A DNA stretch of 64,000 nucleotides from Desulfobacteraceae bacterium (lineage in GTDB: Bacteria; Desulfobacterota; Desulfobacteria; Desulfobacterales; UBA5852). The position numbers and the translations under genes are program-made. The notes under the pieces are model-generated. The model was not told the origin of the DNA. It saw only the letters and a list, made by a program, of their open reading frames with translations, and did not search any database. The DNA is taken from the NCBI GenBank assembly GCA_014237395.1, contig JABZFP010000018.1:186001-250000 (forward strand), written 5' to 3'. Of the stretch, positions 44,782 through 54,372 are shown one piece after another (positions within the stretch are counted from its first letter, which is position 1; the number at the start of each line of letters is the position of its first letter).

Positions 44782-47700
44782 ATTTCAACCCCGCGTTGTA
44801 AAAGTCGAAGATATCTTTTTCACCTGTAATGTAAATGCTGTCCCCGTCTCGAAAAACGTCCTCTCCGATACGGAACTGGGCTTCCAGGGTCTCCTCTCCC
44901 GAGCGGGTTACACGCCGGCCTTGGGTGACTTCGAAACGATCGAGGATGGACGTCCAGGATTCCGTCGAATCCCCGGCAAACCACTGGGACACCAGGTCCT
45001 GCCCAATATAGACCGCCAGATTCATGGGAACGCCGCCGGTCGCCATACGATTTTCGTCAGTCGGCGGCTGGCCAGTGAGCAACATGAGCATCAGCTCATT
45101 GCCGGGCAGGGGCGGCGATGAAGACAGGGTAATTCTCGGTTCCTCAACGGGTCCCTCGATCAGAGCCGTAATGTCATAGTCGAAAACCTTGCCTTCACCC
45201 AGCAGATCCATCTCGGGACGATTGGCCCGTGAAGGAAGAAACCGCACGACCCCGGACTGGATGGTCATGACACCGGCGGGAAGCCGCAGACGGGTCGGAT
45301 CGACGTAGACGTCTCCCGTCAAGCGCGGCAGTTCCCCTGTGCCGCCCAGGTGGAGATCCGGACGCAAACTCCCCTTGATCACATTGTTGCGCAGTTCAAA
45401 GGGTGTCCGGCTGGTGATGTCCACGTCGAAGACCATGTCCTTCAAGGGCGGTTCCGGCAGTGAGAACAACAGTTCCGAGGGTGTCCCGGTGGACGGTTGT
45501 TTTTCCTTCAGGATGCTGAAGAAATCGACATTGCGCGACAGGCGGCCATTGGTCAGTCCGATCTCGCCCGTGAGGGTCATCTTCTCCAACGGCCCGGTCA
45601 GGCGCAAGTCCGTATCGGCCCGCACCCGGACGTCCACGGTACGGTAGAGCAGCAAATTGGTGCCGGTGAGATGGAAATCGGTGATCCATCCCTTCTCAAC
45701 CGACCGCCGGAGATCACCCGACAGTTCAAAGGGAGCACCACCGATCTCTCCCCGACAGGATCGGACTGTCAACCGGGCGGCATCGGCCTGGAGGTCAGCC
45801 TGCAGGGATTTCAGCGGAGGGGCGTCGCCCTCCGGCCGCAGGCTGCCTTCCCGGAGCGCGAGGTTGGCCACCACCACGGGGGTCTTCAGCGGGCCGTTCA
45901 CGTTCAGTGACCCGTTCAATCGTCCGGTAACCTTTTGAACACCGGGCAGCATCCCCGCCAGCCATCCCAGGTCGGGAATGTCGAAATCAGCAGAAGCCGC
46001 CAGGGTTCCCATCGGCAACTGCTTATCAAAAGCCGTCCAAAGTACCGGGGGGTTGTCGACCCGCCAGCGACCCCGGCCCTGCAATGACATCAGCGCGGAA
46101 TCGATTCGCAGTTCTTCCAGATCCACCCCTTCTCGATGAAGGCGCATAGCCGCCCAAGCGTCAAACGGCCCCTGAGGCGAACCGTCAACGGCGGCATCCA
46201 GCAGCAAATCGTGAATCGCACACTCGAGGGTGCCGGAAGGCGATGCCAGTGTTCCTGCCAGGCCGAGTCGTGCCTGGAACGTCCCCCCGCTCACGGGTAA
46301 CGCGGGCAGAACCCCTTGCAGGATACCCTCGTCCTCGATATCGAGAGCGGCCTGCAGTTGCAGCGGCCCAGGCAGCATTTGCCACCCGTTGTCATAGGCC
46401 ACCGGCAGATGGCCGGTAGCGGTAAACTGTGTGTCGGCACCGTCGTCCCAGGCCCAGTGGAGGATCTCGATCCCGGTGCTGGCAAGCGCAAGGCCGAAGC
46501 GACCCTGCAGCGGTCGCGGGACATCCCGTACGACCAGGTTCGGCAGCTGGCCCTCAATCTCGATCCGGGGGGAAGCGGCCGTGCCGGTCAGGTGGATGCG
46601 CGCTTTCAGTCCTGAAAAGGACTGGATCGGACCGTCCACATCATCCAACCAATCCCCACTCTCGATCCCGTCCAGGTCGACGGTCATATTTGTCTGGCCC
46701 GGCCATCCCAGATCACCCGCAATCGTCGCCCGCCCGGCGGTTCCCTCCAGCACCAGGGGCGCGATCCGCCAGCGGTCGTCCGGCATCTGTGAGATCCTGA
46801 CCGGTGCCGACATGCGCATGGCGGTGTCGTCACGTTGGAAGGACAATTCCTCTATATCGACCGTCAATAAAGACGCACCCCCGTTGTATCCCATCCGTCC
46901 GGCCAGCACCAGGTCACCCAGCGATGACTGCAATTCAATGCGTTCGACATCCAGGCGGTTTGGTGATGCCTGTACCCGCCCTCGTGCCATTTCAGCAGTC
47001 AACGATCCCAGGCTGGATTTTGATAGAGTGAAAGCGGCCTGGAAATCAGGCTGCCATAGCGTACCTTCGATCGTGGACTGGAGGCTGAGTTCCCCCGCGG
47101 TCGGCCATTCAGCCGGCAAAAACGGATTGGCGTAGGCACCGATATCCTGGATTAGCGCCACCCCTCGGGCTTTTTCCAACCGGCCGGATTCCAGGCCGAA
47201 GCGGCCGGTGAGGTTCAGACGATCGTTGCCGTTGCGCAGCGTAAAAGTCTCGACCGTCAGCCATGCCCCATCGGACTGACCGAACACGTCCAGATCGCCA
47301 AGGCCGACGCCGGCAAGGGTCAGATTCCTGCCTTTCAGTTCAATCGTTCCCTTCGGCGTCTGCATCGACCCGGCGAAAACCAGCGCACCCTGCAGTTGAC
47401 CGGTCAGCGGCGGAAGGGGCAGCAGGGCGGCAAGATCCTCCAATTGCGGCACATCGAAGCTTGCTTCGGCATCCAGGCTGGCGGCTTCCGCTCTTTCCCG
47501 CAACGCTCCCAGATCAACCTGCAGGCGGTTCAGAAAAACCGTGCTGCTCCCGGATAGCAGCCGCCCGTCGTCGACCGTGAGAACGCCCTGCGCGACACGC
47601 CCCTGCAGCGCCAGGTGATGCGGCGGAACCGTCGCGCCAGCCGGGTGGTTACCTTCGCCGAAAAGCGTCAACAACGGCGGAATATTCTGCAGGGAAAAAT

Positions 47701-48862
47701 CGAAGACCGCCGTCAGGCCAGCCAGTAGCTGATCAACCGCCCCCTCGAACAGTGCCGGTGTTGGCAACGATACATCACGGATCCGGCCGGTGTTGCCGGC
47801 ACCCTGCCATTCGGCCTGCGACACGGTCAGTATCCCCTCTTCCGCATGAGCCTGAAACGTGCCGTTGTCCCAGGGAAGCTTCTGCCATTGTCCGGCACCG
47901 GCACGAATGTCCATCCTCCCGCGCAGCAATTCCGGATGGGCATAGGGCAGCCGGATGTCGGCCTCTATGGCCACATGTCCCGTCAAATCGAGCTCCGGGA
48001 TGTCCAGGACATGCGCGATGAGGGCCAGATCCAAATCATCGCCGGCAACGTTCAGCCAGAGGGTTTCGTCGTCATGCCGGCCGTTCACAACCAGGCTGCC
48101 GTTTTGGCGTGGAATCTGGGCCTCGAAGATCAGGCTCCGGGGTAATTGTGACAGGTCCACCTGTCCTTTTTCGACAACGACGGTGCGATTCAGCGCGAGC
48201 TGATGCACAACCAGCCGACCGGATGGTTCCACATCAACCCGGACACGGGCGTCAACCTGCCCGTCACGCAACGGTGGTAGGTGCCAGCGCCAGTCCTTCA
48301 CCTCGATTTCAAACACATTCGCATCTTTGCTGCTTACGGCAAGCGAGGACAGCATGATGCCGCCGAATCGGCTGCCGTAGCCGTCTCCCTTCAGGTCCAG
48401 CTGCCCATCATTGATTGAAACGCGGGGAAGAATTTCCGGCAAACCGCCGAATGCTTCCTGGGCATCACCCGGCAGAGCCTCAGACGACGGTCGCGAAAGA
48501 TCGATAAAGACCGCGGGGCGATCGATCTCGATGACCACACCACCGATGAACGTGTCAATACCCTTCAGGAGATCGAATAGACGATAGCGGAAACGAATGG
48601 CGGCAATGGCGGCCTTCAGGGGGGTATCAGCGGGTTCGATGGTGCTGATCTGGAGGTCCGCCAGTTCGAGATCGGCAAGCAGCGATCCGCTGATGTCACC
48701 CACGGCAAGATGCAGGTCCAGATCAGATTGAAAAACTTCGATAGCGGCCGTTCGCAGGTAAGGGTAAAGGAGAACGCCGCGCAGCAGGTAACCGCCCAGC
48801 AACAGTCCGGTCACCGTCAGGATAAGAACGCCCACCCATCGGGCACGGCAGCGAAAATTCAC
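44762..48862 (-). CDS. tamB: TamB/YtfN-family translocation and assembly module protein
   Basis: This 1366-residue protein has one N-terminal membrane anchor (GVLILTVTGLLLGGYLL), then a long beta-rich AsmA/TamB-type body and the C-terminal TamB domain with YVDPTRLRLPAGVMTIQSG, MLLTGQPP and a final FRFK. Such proteins span the periplasm as hydrophobic grooves and act in outer-membrane protein assembly or lipid transport. The length fits the family (1200-1500). It lies directly upstream of, and overlaps, the tamA-like gene, an order typical of tam operons in reverse (tamB first). Confidence 0.88.
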   Translation of the reverse strand: MNFRCRARWVGVLILTVTGLLLGGYLLRGVLLYPYLRTAAIEVFQSDLDLHLAVGDISGSLLADLELADLQISTIEPADTPLKAAIAAIRFRYRLFDLLKGIDTFIGGVVIEIDRPAVFIDLSRPSSEALPGDAQEAFGGLPEILPRVSINDGQLDLKGDGYGSRFGGIMLSSLAVSSKDANVFEIEVKDWRWHLPPLRDGQVDARVRVDVEPSGRLVVHQLALNRTVVVEKGQVDLSQLPRSLIFEAQIPRQNGSLVVNGRHDDETLWLNVAGDDLDLALIAHVLDIPELDLTGHVAIEADIRLPYAHPELLRGRMDIRAGAGQWQKLPWDNGTFQAHAEEGILTVSQAEWQGAGNTGRIRDVSLPTPALFEGAVDQLLAGLTAVFDFSLQNIPPLLTLFGEGNHPAGATVPPHHLALQGRVAQGVLTVDDGRLLSGSSTVFLNRLQVDLGALRERAEAASLDAEASFDVPQLEDLAALLPLPPLTGQLQGALVFAGSMQTPKGTIELKGRNLTLAGVGLGDLDVFGQSDGAWLTVETFTLRNGNDRLNLTGRFGLESGRLEKARGVALIQDIGAYANPFLPAEWPTAGELSLQSTIEGTLWQPDFQAAFTLSKSSLGSLTAEMARGRVQASPNRLDVERIELQSSLGDLVLAGRMGYNGGASLLTVDIEELSFQRDDTAMRMSAPVRISQMPDDRWRIAPLVLEGTAGRATIAGDLGWPGQTNMTVDLDGIESGDWLDDVDGPIQSFSGLKARIHLTGTAASPRIEIEGQLPNLVVRDVPRPLQGRFGLALASTGIEILHWAWDDGADTQFTATGHLPVAYDNGWQMLPGPLQLQAALDIEDEGILQGVLPALPVSGGTFQARLGLAGTLASPSGTLECAIHDLLLDAAVDGSPQGPFDAWAAMRLHREGVDLEELRIDSALMSLQGRGRWRVDNPPVLWTAFDKQLPMGTLAASADFDIPDLGWLAGMLPGVQKVTGRLNGSLNVNGPLKTPVVVANLALREGSLRPEGDAPPLKSLQADLQADAARLTVRSCRGEIGGAPFELSGDLRRSVEKGWITDFHLTGTNLLLYRTVDVRVRADTDLRLTGPLEKMTLTGEIGLTNGRLSRNVDFFSILKEKQPSTGTPSELLFSLPEPPLKDMVFDVDITSRTPFELRNNVIKGSLRPDLHLGGTGELPRLTGDVYVDPTRLRLPAGVMTIQSGVVRFLPSRANRPEMDLLGEGKVFDYDITALIEGPVEEPRITLSSSPPLPGNELMLMLLTGQPPTDENRMATGGVPMNLAVYIGQDLVSQWFAGDSTESWTSILDRFEVTQGRRVTRSGEETLEAQFRIGEDVFRDGDSIYITGEKDIFDFYNAGLKFVFRFK

Positions 48863-48902
48863 GGCAACACTCTCTCAGCCGGCAGGCCTTCCAGCGTGTG
48901 AA

Positions 48903-49643
48903 TCAAAATTGTGCGATGACACGGGTGGGCAGCCATCTCAACAGCGGTCCCAGGATGCACCACGGCCAGACCGGCACTGTGGAAGATTTTACTTTTTTTT
49001 CGATCATCCCGGCGATCATGGCGGCGCCCTTCTCGGCCGAAACCAGAAACGGCCGGCTTTTGAGCATATCGTTGAGGGGCGTGTCGATGTAGCCGGGGTT
49101 TAAAACCGTGACATGGATATTCTTGCGGTAGACTTCTGCCCGCAGGGACTCGAGATATAAGACCAAACCGGCCTTGGATGCGCAATAAGAAGCCATACGC
49201 GGCATTCCCCGGAAGGAAGTGAAGGAAGCGACGCCCACGACATGGCCGTTCCCCTGCTCGAGGAAATATGCCACGGCGGCGTCGATCGCAGCCATGGCCC
49301 CCAGGAGATTGGTCTCGATGGTAAGCCGGGCTTTGTCAAAACGGCCCTGCCCCACTTTTTCCCCCCGGCTGATGCCGGCATTGGCAAACAGGATGTCCAG
49401 ACCCCCAAGATCTTCGGCACAGGCCGCGATCACCCCGGGGACCGTATCGTATGCCACCACATCCAGCGGGTGCACCACAACCGTGGCCGAAGGATGCCTG
49501 GTTTTCAGGTCTTCCCGGATTTCCTCCAGCGCATCCAAGCGGCGAGCGGTCAGGGCCAGCGCATATCCCCTGCCCGCCAGTTCATAAGCCAGCGCCCGCC
49601 CAATGCCGGACGAGGCACCCGTGATCAGAATCTTCTTTGACAT
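48903..49643 (-). CDS. Short-chain dehydrogenase/reductase (SDR)
   Basis: This 246-residue classical SDR has the cofactor motif ITGASSGIGRAL, the NAG motif of FANAG, Ser140 and the YCASK catalytic pair (Tyr153, Lys157). The C-terminal part is hydrophobic (WPWCILGPLLRWLP), as in some membrane-associated SDRs. CAGGAG precedes the ATG. It is 40 bases upstream of tamB and probably shares its promoter. Substrate unknown. Confidence 0.88.
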   Translation of the reverse strand: MSKKILITGASSGIGRALAYELAGRGYALALTARRLDALEEIREDLKTRHPSATVVVHPLDVVAYDTVPGVIAACAEDLGGLDILFANAGISRGEKVGQGRFDKARLTIETNLLGAMAAIDAAVAYFLEQGNGHVVGVASFTSFRGMPRMASYCASKAGLVLYLESLRAEVYRKNIHVTVLNPGYIDTPLNDMLKSRPFLVSAEKGAAMIAGMIEKKVKSSTVPVWPWCILGPLLRWLPTRVIAQF

Positions 49644-49800
49644 GCGGTTTTCTCCTGTGAGCTGTCGTTTCGCAATGGTTGACGTGAGCTGGAATGATTG
49701 TCGCTTGAAACCTTCATCGCCAAAGCACTACCGCAATTCTCGAACCTGCAATGGATACCATGATCGTAAGCTGTCCGCAAATAATTGATAGCGACCTAAA

Positions 49801-49922
49801 AGCGATTTCGTGAAACGTCCAAGATCAAGGCTTGCGGAGCCTGAGGAGTGAGGCGTACTTTTTTACGCCGCAGCGACGAAGGGTACGCGTAACACCGATA
49901 TTGGGCGTTTCACGAAATCGCT
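49801..49922. repeat. Interspersed hairpin element, copy D (122 bp)
   Basis: The arms 49801-49822 and 49901-49922 pair over 22 bases with one wobble. The core blocks GAGGCGTAC and TACGCCGCAG match copies A-C. Its right end overlaps the stop codon of the TRAP large-permease gene by one base. Confidence 0.88.
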
Positions 49923-51229
49923 TAAAACATGGTGTTGGGGAGATATAATGCAATCTGCGGAAATGCCACCAAAATAAGCAGACAGGCCAGCATGGCCAGC
50001 CAGAAAGGCCAGATGCCATGGAAGATTTTTTCCAGGGGAACATCCGGGGCCACGCCTTTCACCACAAACACGTTCACCCCTACGGGGGGGCTGATCAACC
50101 CCATTTCCAGCACGATCACGACAATGACCCCGAACCAGATGGGGCTGTAGCCCATGGCCATTACGACCGGAAACACCACCGGCAGGGTCAGCACCAGCAT
50201 GGCGATACCCTCCAGGAAGGTCCCCAGCAGAATGTACATGGCCAGGATCATCAGAAGGATCCCCAGCGCGCCGACATCCAACCCCGTGAGAAAACCCAGC
50301 AGGTTTCCCGGTATCTCCGACAGTGCCATAAACGGAATAAACACGTGGGCCCCGATCAGAATCATGAACGTCAAGGCCGTGGTGCGCAGGGTGTGCAGAA
50401 TGACCAACCGGAACCCCTCCCGGTTGAGCGACCGCCGGGCCAGCGCCACGATCAAGGTCAGAAAAGCGCCGATGCCGGAGGCCTCCACCGGCGTCATCAC
50501 ACCGCCGTATATGCCGCCGATCGATACCAGCACAATCAGGATGAACATGCTGGCCCTGCGCAGGGTGCGCCATCGTTCCCGGTAGGGGGCGCGCGGGCCG
50601 GCCGGGCCGGCATCCGGCTTCAGGTATGTCACGACGGATATGGCCAGCAGAAAGAGCGCGGTCAGCAGCAAGCCCGGAAAAATACCGGCGATAAAAAGCT
50701 TCCCGATGGACTGTTCGGTCAAAATGGCATAGATGACAAAACCGGAAGACGGCGGGATCAGGAATCCCAGCGTACCGCCGGCCGCGACACTGCCCGTGGC
50801 CAGGCTGTCGTCATAGCCGAACCGCCGCATTTCGGGCAGGGCCACGCGCCCCATGGTCACCGCCGATGCAAAAGAGGATCCGCTCAAGGCCGCAAACCCC
50901 GCGCAACCGATAATGGTGGCCGCGGCCAAACCGCCCCGACGATGCCCGGCCCAGGCATAGGCGGCGCTGTAGAGATCGCGGCTCATACCGGAAAGGCCGG
51001 CCAGGTTGCCCATCAGCACGAACAGGGGGATGACACTCAGCTGGATCAGGGAAGCGATTTCAAACGTTTCCGCGGACAGGGTGGCGCAGGCCGCCGGGAA
51101 ACCGTTGATGGCGGCAATCCCGACAAAACCGGTGATCATCATGGCCATGGCGATGGGCACACGACATACCAGCAGCACAAAAAAACCGACCAATCCGGCG
51201 AAGCCGATCCATTCAGGCGTCATGAGCAC
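49922..51229 (-). CDS. TRAP transporter large permease, DctM type
   Basis: This 435-residue inner-membrane protein has about 12 membrane segments and carries out sodium-coupled solute import with its partners. Family blocks include SVIPLFVLMGNLAGLSGMSRDLY, GYDDSLATGSVAAGGTLGFLIPPS and NVFVVKGVAPDV. It starts two bases after the small-permease stop and ends at hairpin element D. It is the last gene of the nine-gene operon. Confidence 0.92.
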   Translation of the reverse strand: MLMTPEWIGFAGLVGFFVLLVCRVPIAMAMMITGFVGIAAINGFPAACATLSAETFEIASLIQLSVIPLFVLMGNLAGLSGMSRDLYSAAYAWAGHRRGGLAAATIIGCAGFAALSGSSFASAVTMGRVALPEMRRFGYDDSLATGSVAAGGTLGFLIPPSSGFVIYAILTEQSIGKLFIAGIFPGLLLTALFLLAISVVTYLKPDAGPAGPRAPYRERWRTLRRASMFILIVLVSIGGIYGGVMTPVEASGIGAFLTLIVALARRSLNREGFRLVILHTLRTTALTFMILIGAHVFIPFMALSEIPGNLLGFLTGLDVGALGILLMILAMYILLGTFLEGIAMLVLTLPVVFPVVMAMGYSPIWFGVIVVIVLEMGLISPPVGVNVFVVKGVAPDVPLEKIFHGIWPFWLAMLACLLILVAFPQIALYLPNTMF

Positions 51230-51231
51230 GT

Positions 51232-51744
51232 TTATTCGGTGTGGTGACCAAGGTCGCCTGCGCGACCCCGGAAGATGAAAAAAAGTTCCGCCGTCAGAAC
51301 GACGGCATAGAGCAGCATGCCGACCGCCAGTAGGATGTAGAAGGGGCCAAAGGGTATCCCCAGCGCCAAAGACGCCTCCCCGAAAGCAGCCGCACTGCCG
51401 CTTGACAGCCAGAGCTGCCAGGAGAGGATCAGCAACATGGCGATGGCCGCAATGCGGGCCCCGGCCTCGGAAAAAGCGGCCAGACGCGGGCCCATCCAGT
51501 GGCTGAAAAACTCGATCACGACCTGCCCGCCCGTGCGGGCGCTGTAGGCCACCGACAGCGCGATCATGGTCAGGAGCATCAATTTGCCCACATCATGGGC
51601 GCCGTACAACGGAGCGTTAAACAGATACCGTAAGGTCACATCCACAACGGTCAGCCCCATCAGCCCAAGAAGCATGGCACCGCCCCCCCACAGGGCCACG
51701 TTGCGGACGGCCCGGTCGATAAGATCCATCGAAAAGGCCTGCAT
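51232..51744 (-). CDS. TRAP transporter small permease, DctQ type
   Basis: This small membrane protein has about 170 residues and four membrane segments: LMGLTVVDVTLRYLF, the LMLLTMIALSVAYSA region, the RIAAIAMLLILSW region and ILLAVGMLLYAVVLTAELFF. The AFxG-like polar loop is reduced. The start is uncertain: the ATG at 51744 and one at 51729 both avoid overlap with the binding-protein gene, whereas the longer frame to 51792 would overlap it. Confidence 0.85.
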   Translation of the reverse strand: MQAFSMDLIDRAVRNVALWGGGAMLLGLMGLTVVDVTLRYLFNAPLYGAHDVGKLMLLTMIALSVAYSARTGGQVVIEFFSHWMGPRLAAFSEAGARIAAIAMLLILSWQLWLSSGSAAAFGEASLALGIPFGPFYILLAVGMLLYAVVLTAELFFIFRGRAGDLGHHTE

Positions 51745-51757
51745 CCCCGATGGCGAA

Positions 51758-52780
51758 TTAGCGTTTGAAGGCCTGGTAGATATCTCTGGCATTGATGCCC
51801 TCTTTTTCCAGTTGATCCAGATGGGCGCTGATGGCCGTTTGGGCGGCTGCGTCGAACGCCTCCCGTTCCTGATCCGGGAGATCGATCACGGTGATGCCGT
51901 TATCAGTGCGGGCCTTGGCCAGTGCGTCGACGTCTTTCCGACTCCAGAGGATGCTGGCCTTGATGCTGAAGTCACGTCCCGTCAGACGATTCAGAGCCGC
52001 CTGCTGGTCGGCGGGCAGTGCCTCCCAGCTGGCCTTGTTCATGATCAGGCCGACAATGGATGTGGGGCTGGGCACGTTGGCCGTCACGAACTGGGCCGGT
52101 TCGGCCAGGTTCCACGGCTGGTAAAGCGCGCTGGGCTGGATCAGGACGGCATCCACGACGCCTGAATTCAGGGCGTTGTAGGACTCGGTAATCGGCATAG
52201 CCACCGGCACGGCGCCCCAGCTTTGAATCAACTGGGACTCCACCGGCGAGCTGATGCGCACCTTCATGCCTTGCAGGTCGGGTATGACCCGCACCGCATG
52301 GCTGCGGGTCATCAGAACCGTCGGCGACATGACCCAGATCCCCAGCACCTTGACCGCCTCGTACTCTTCCTTGAGGTAAGGATCGTAAGTGTCCCACAAG
52401 CGACGGGTGCCCTGTTCGGCGCTGAGGGTCACGCCCGGCTGGGTGGCAATCAACGAACGGGGAAATACCGCTGATGAATAGCTCTGAATGATGAAGGTGA
52501 TATCGGCCACGCCGGTGACGGCCCGCTTGTACTGCTGAACCGGCCCTTTTCCCAGCGCGCCCGACGGGTAGATCTTGATGGTCAAAGCGCCCCCGGTGGC
52601 TTCGGACAGATCCTGGGCCAGGGGCAGAAAAACCTCCTGGTGCAGCGTGTGCACGGTGGGCATAAAATGGGCGAGCTTGAGTTCTGCAGCGGAAGCCGTC
52701 TTGGCCCCGGACATAAATGAAATCGCGCCCGCCATGAGTGCCAGCATCAATAAGCCGTGTGTTTTGATCCCGTTCTTCAT
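51758..52780 (-). CDS. TRAP transporter substrate-binding protein, DctP type
   Basis: This 340-residue periplasmic binding protein has a signal peptide (ending near KTASAAE). The family pattern is clear: LKLAHFMPTVHTLHQEVFLPLAQDL at the start and DLQGMKVRISSPVESQLIQSWGAVPVAMPITESYNAL, with the conserved Arg that binds the ligand carboxylate. AGAAGGG precedes the ATG. The ligand is probably a carboxylate. The ammonia-lyase upstream suggests an aromatic or amino acid, but this is inference. Confidence 0.9.
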   Translation of the reverse strand: MKNGIKTHGLLMLALMAGAISFMSGAKTASAAELKLAHFMPTVHTLHQEVFLPLAQDLSEATGGALTIKIYPSGALGKGPVQQYKRAVTGVADITFIIQSYSSAVFPRSLIATQPGVTLSAEQGTRRLWDTYDPYLKEEYEAVKVLGIWVMSPTVLMTRSHAVRVIPDLQGMKVRISSPVESQLIQSWGAVPVAMPITESYNALNSGVVDAVLIQPSALYQPWNLAEPAQFVTANVPSPTSIVGLIMNKASWEALPADQQAALNRLTGRDFSIKASILWSRKDVDALAKARTDNGITVIDLPDQEREAFDAAAQTAISAHLDQLEKEGINARDIYQAFKR

Positions 52781-52796
52781 CTTGACCCTTCTTTCA

Positions 52797-54335
52797 TTAT
52801 GGTTCAGAAATTACCGCGCCCTGATCGATCATCTCCGTCAAACCTTGCAGGTCCCCGTCCAGTCGTCGATCGAAAGTCAAAACCGGCGATTTCATTCGAA
52901 TCATCTCCAGGAATCGTTTCCCCTCGATCGACAGCAGCGTCTCATCACGCAGCGCGGCGGCATTGGACAGGGCGATCATCTGGGTGGCCAGCACCTGCTG
53001 CACCAATGTTGTCACCTCGGCGGCATTGAGGGCGGCGTTGAGCCCCATGCTGACCTTGTCCTGGTTGTTTACCTCGGTGGGACGGGAAAGGACGGTATCC
53101 GGGGCCGAACGCTGAACGGCCCTTGCCGCCAGGGCGCTGCAGGTCAATTGGAGGGCCTTGAGACCGCATCCCTCGTAGCCCACAAGGGTTTCGGGAAGCC
53201 CCACATTGAGGCGGGAATCCACCAGCAGGGCATACTGGCGGTCGATGAGATCGGCCACCGAAGCTGCGGCCGTTTTCAGCAGATCCATGGCCAGGGCGAT
53301 GTGGCCGCCATAGAAATTGCCCGCGAAAATCGTGTCGCCCTGATCCGGATCCACAATGGGGTTGTCGTTAACGCTGTTCAGTTCGCGTTGCAGCACCTGG
53401 CGCATCCAGGATGATGCATCCCGGGCGGCCCCGATGACGTGGGGTGAGCAGCGAATGGAGTATGGATCCTGAATAATTCGGTCCGCTTCTTTGTGGCTGT
53501 CGATCATACGGCTCCCATGCAAAGCCTTACGAATCGCTGCTGCGGAAGCAATCTGGCCCGGGTGGTGCTTTAAAGTGTGGGCAGTGGGATGAAACGCCTG
53601 GGAACGGCCGTATAGCACTTCGGCCGCCAGAGCACAGGCCTGTTCGCATGCCGCAAGGGTGCGATCGAAACGCGTGACCGTTATCGCCCCGATGGCCGTC
53701 ATCACCGCCGTACCGTTCATAATGGCCAGGGACTCTTTCGGAACGAAATCATGCACCGGCAGCCCGGCGCTTTTGAGCGCCTCGGCAGCGGGAAGCACTT
53801 CACCGTCGTAATACGCTTCGCGTTCGCCGCACAGCACCGCGGCCAGGTAGGACAGGGGCGTGAGATCACCGGAGGCCCCCACCGACCCCAGGGAGGGGAT
53901 GACCGGAATCAAATCGTGGTTGAGCAGACGGCACAGCGCTTCCAGCAGGGCCGGTCGAACTGCGGAATACCCCTTGGCCAGACTGACCAGGCGGGCAAAT
54001 ACAATGGCACGCCCTTCCTGCCGACCGAAGGGCTCTCCCACACCACAACCATGCTGGCGGATAATCTGGTAGGCGAACTCCTGCGAGTGCTCCGGCCCGA
54101 CCGAACGGCCCGAACTGTAGCCCACACTGGTGGAGACACCGTAAATGCGTTTCCCGTCCGAGAGGGAGTCTTCCAGGATACGCCGACCCCGGCTCAGTTT
54201 GGCCAGCCAGTCCGGATCGGAAGAAATCCTGACCCGTTGGCCTTGCATCGCAACCGCAATCAATTGTTCGAGGGATACCTCGGCGTCATCAATGCTGATG
54301 TCAGAAAGAGACGAATGCTTCTTTTGGGTCGGCAT
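52797..54335 (-). CDS. MIO-dependent aromatic amino-acid ammonia-lyase (HAL/PAL/TAL family)
   Basis: This 512-residue lyase removes ammonia from an aromatic amino acid. Ala154-Ser155-Gly156 in GSVGASGDLTPLSY cyclises to the MIO cofactor. The active-site Tyr is in YGVSTSVG (Tyr65), and QDPYSIRCSPHVIG and NDNP are present. The substrate-selecting pair appears to be Gln-His (IIRQHGCGVGEP), matching neither the usual histidine nor phenylalanine signatures, so the substrate is open. No other hut genes are present, which argues against histidine catabolism. The start at 54335 avoids overlap with the Fe-S gene. Confidence 0.85.
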   Translation of the reverse strand: MPTQKKHSSLSDISIDDAEVSLEQLIAVAMQGQRVRISSDPDWLAKLSRGRRILEDSLSDGKRIYGVSTSVGYSSGRSVGPEHSQEFAYQIIRQHGCGVGEPFGRQEGRAIVFARLVSLAKGYSAVRPALLEALCRLLNHDLIPVIPSLGSVGASGDLTPLSYLAAVLCGEREAYYDGEVLPAAEALKSAGLPVHDFVPKESLAIMNGTAVMTAIGAITVTRFDRTLAACEQACALAAEVLYGRSQAFHPTAHTLKHHPGQIASAAAIRKALHGSRMIDSHKEADRIIQDPYSIRCSPHVIGAARDASSWMRQVLQRELNSVNDNPIVDPDQGDTIFAGNFYGGHIALAMDLLKTAAASVADLIDRQYALLVDSRLNVGLPETLVGYEGCGLKALQLTCSALAARAVQRSAPDTVLSRPTEVNNQDKVSMGLNAALNAAEVTTLVQQVLATQMIALSNAAALRDETLLSIEGKRFLEMIRMKSPVLTFDRRLDGDLQGLTEMIDQGAVISEP

Positions 54336-54372
54336 GAATCGATCCAATCCGGTCAATTTTTCAGATAGGCTG

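Noticed and set aside
7233..49922. The four hairpin elements as a CRISPR array or tRNA-type genes
   Set aside because: They are kilobases apart, lack spacers and do not form a cloverleaf; they are interspersed repeats.
52797..54335. Ammonia-lyase as HutH of a histidine-utilisation operon
   Set aside because: No hutU, hutI or hutG is present, and the neighbours are KS/CLF, ligase and TRAP genes.
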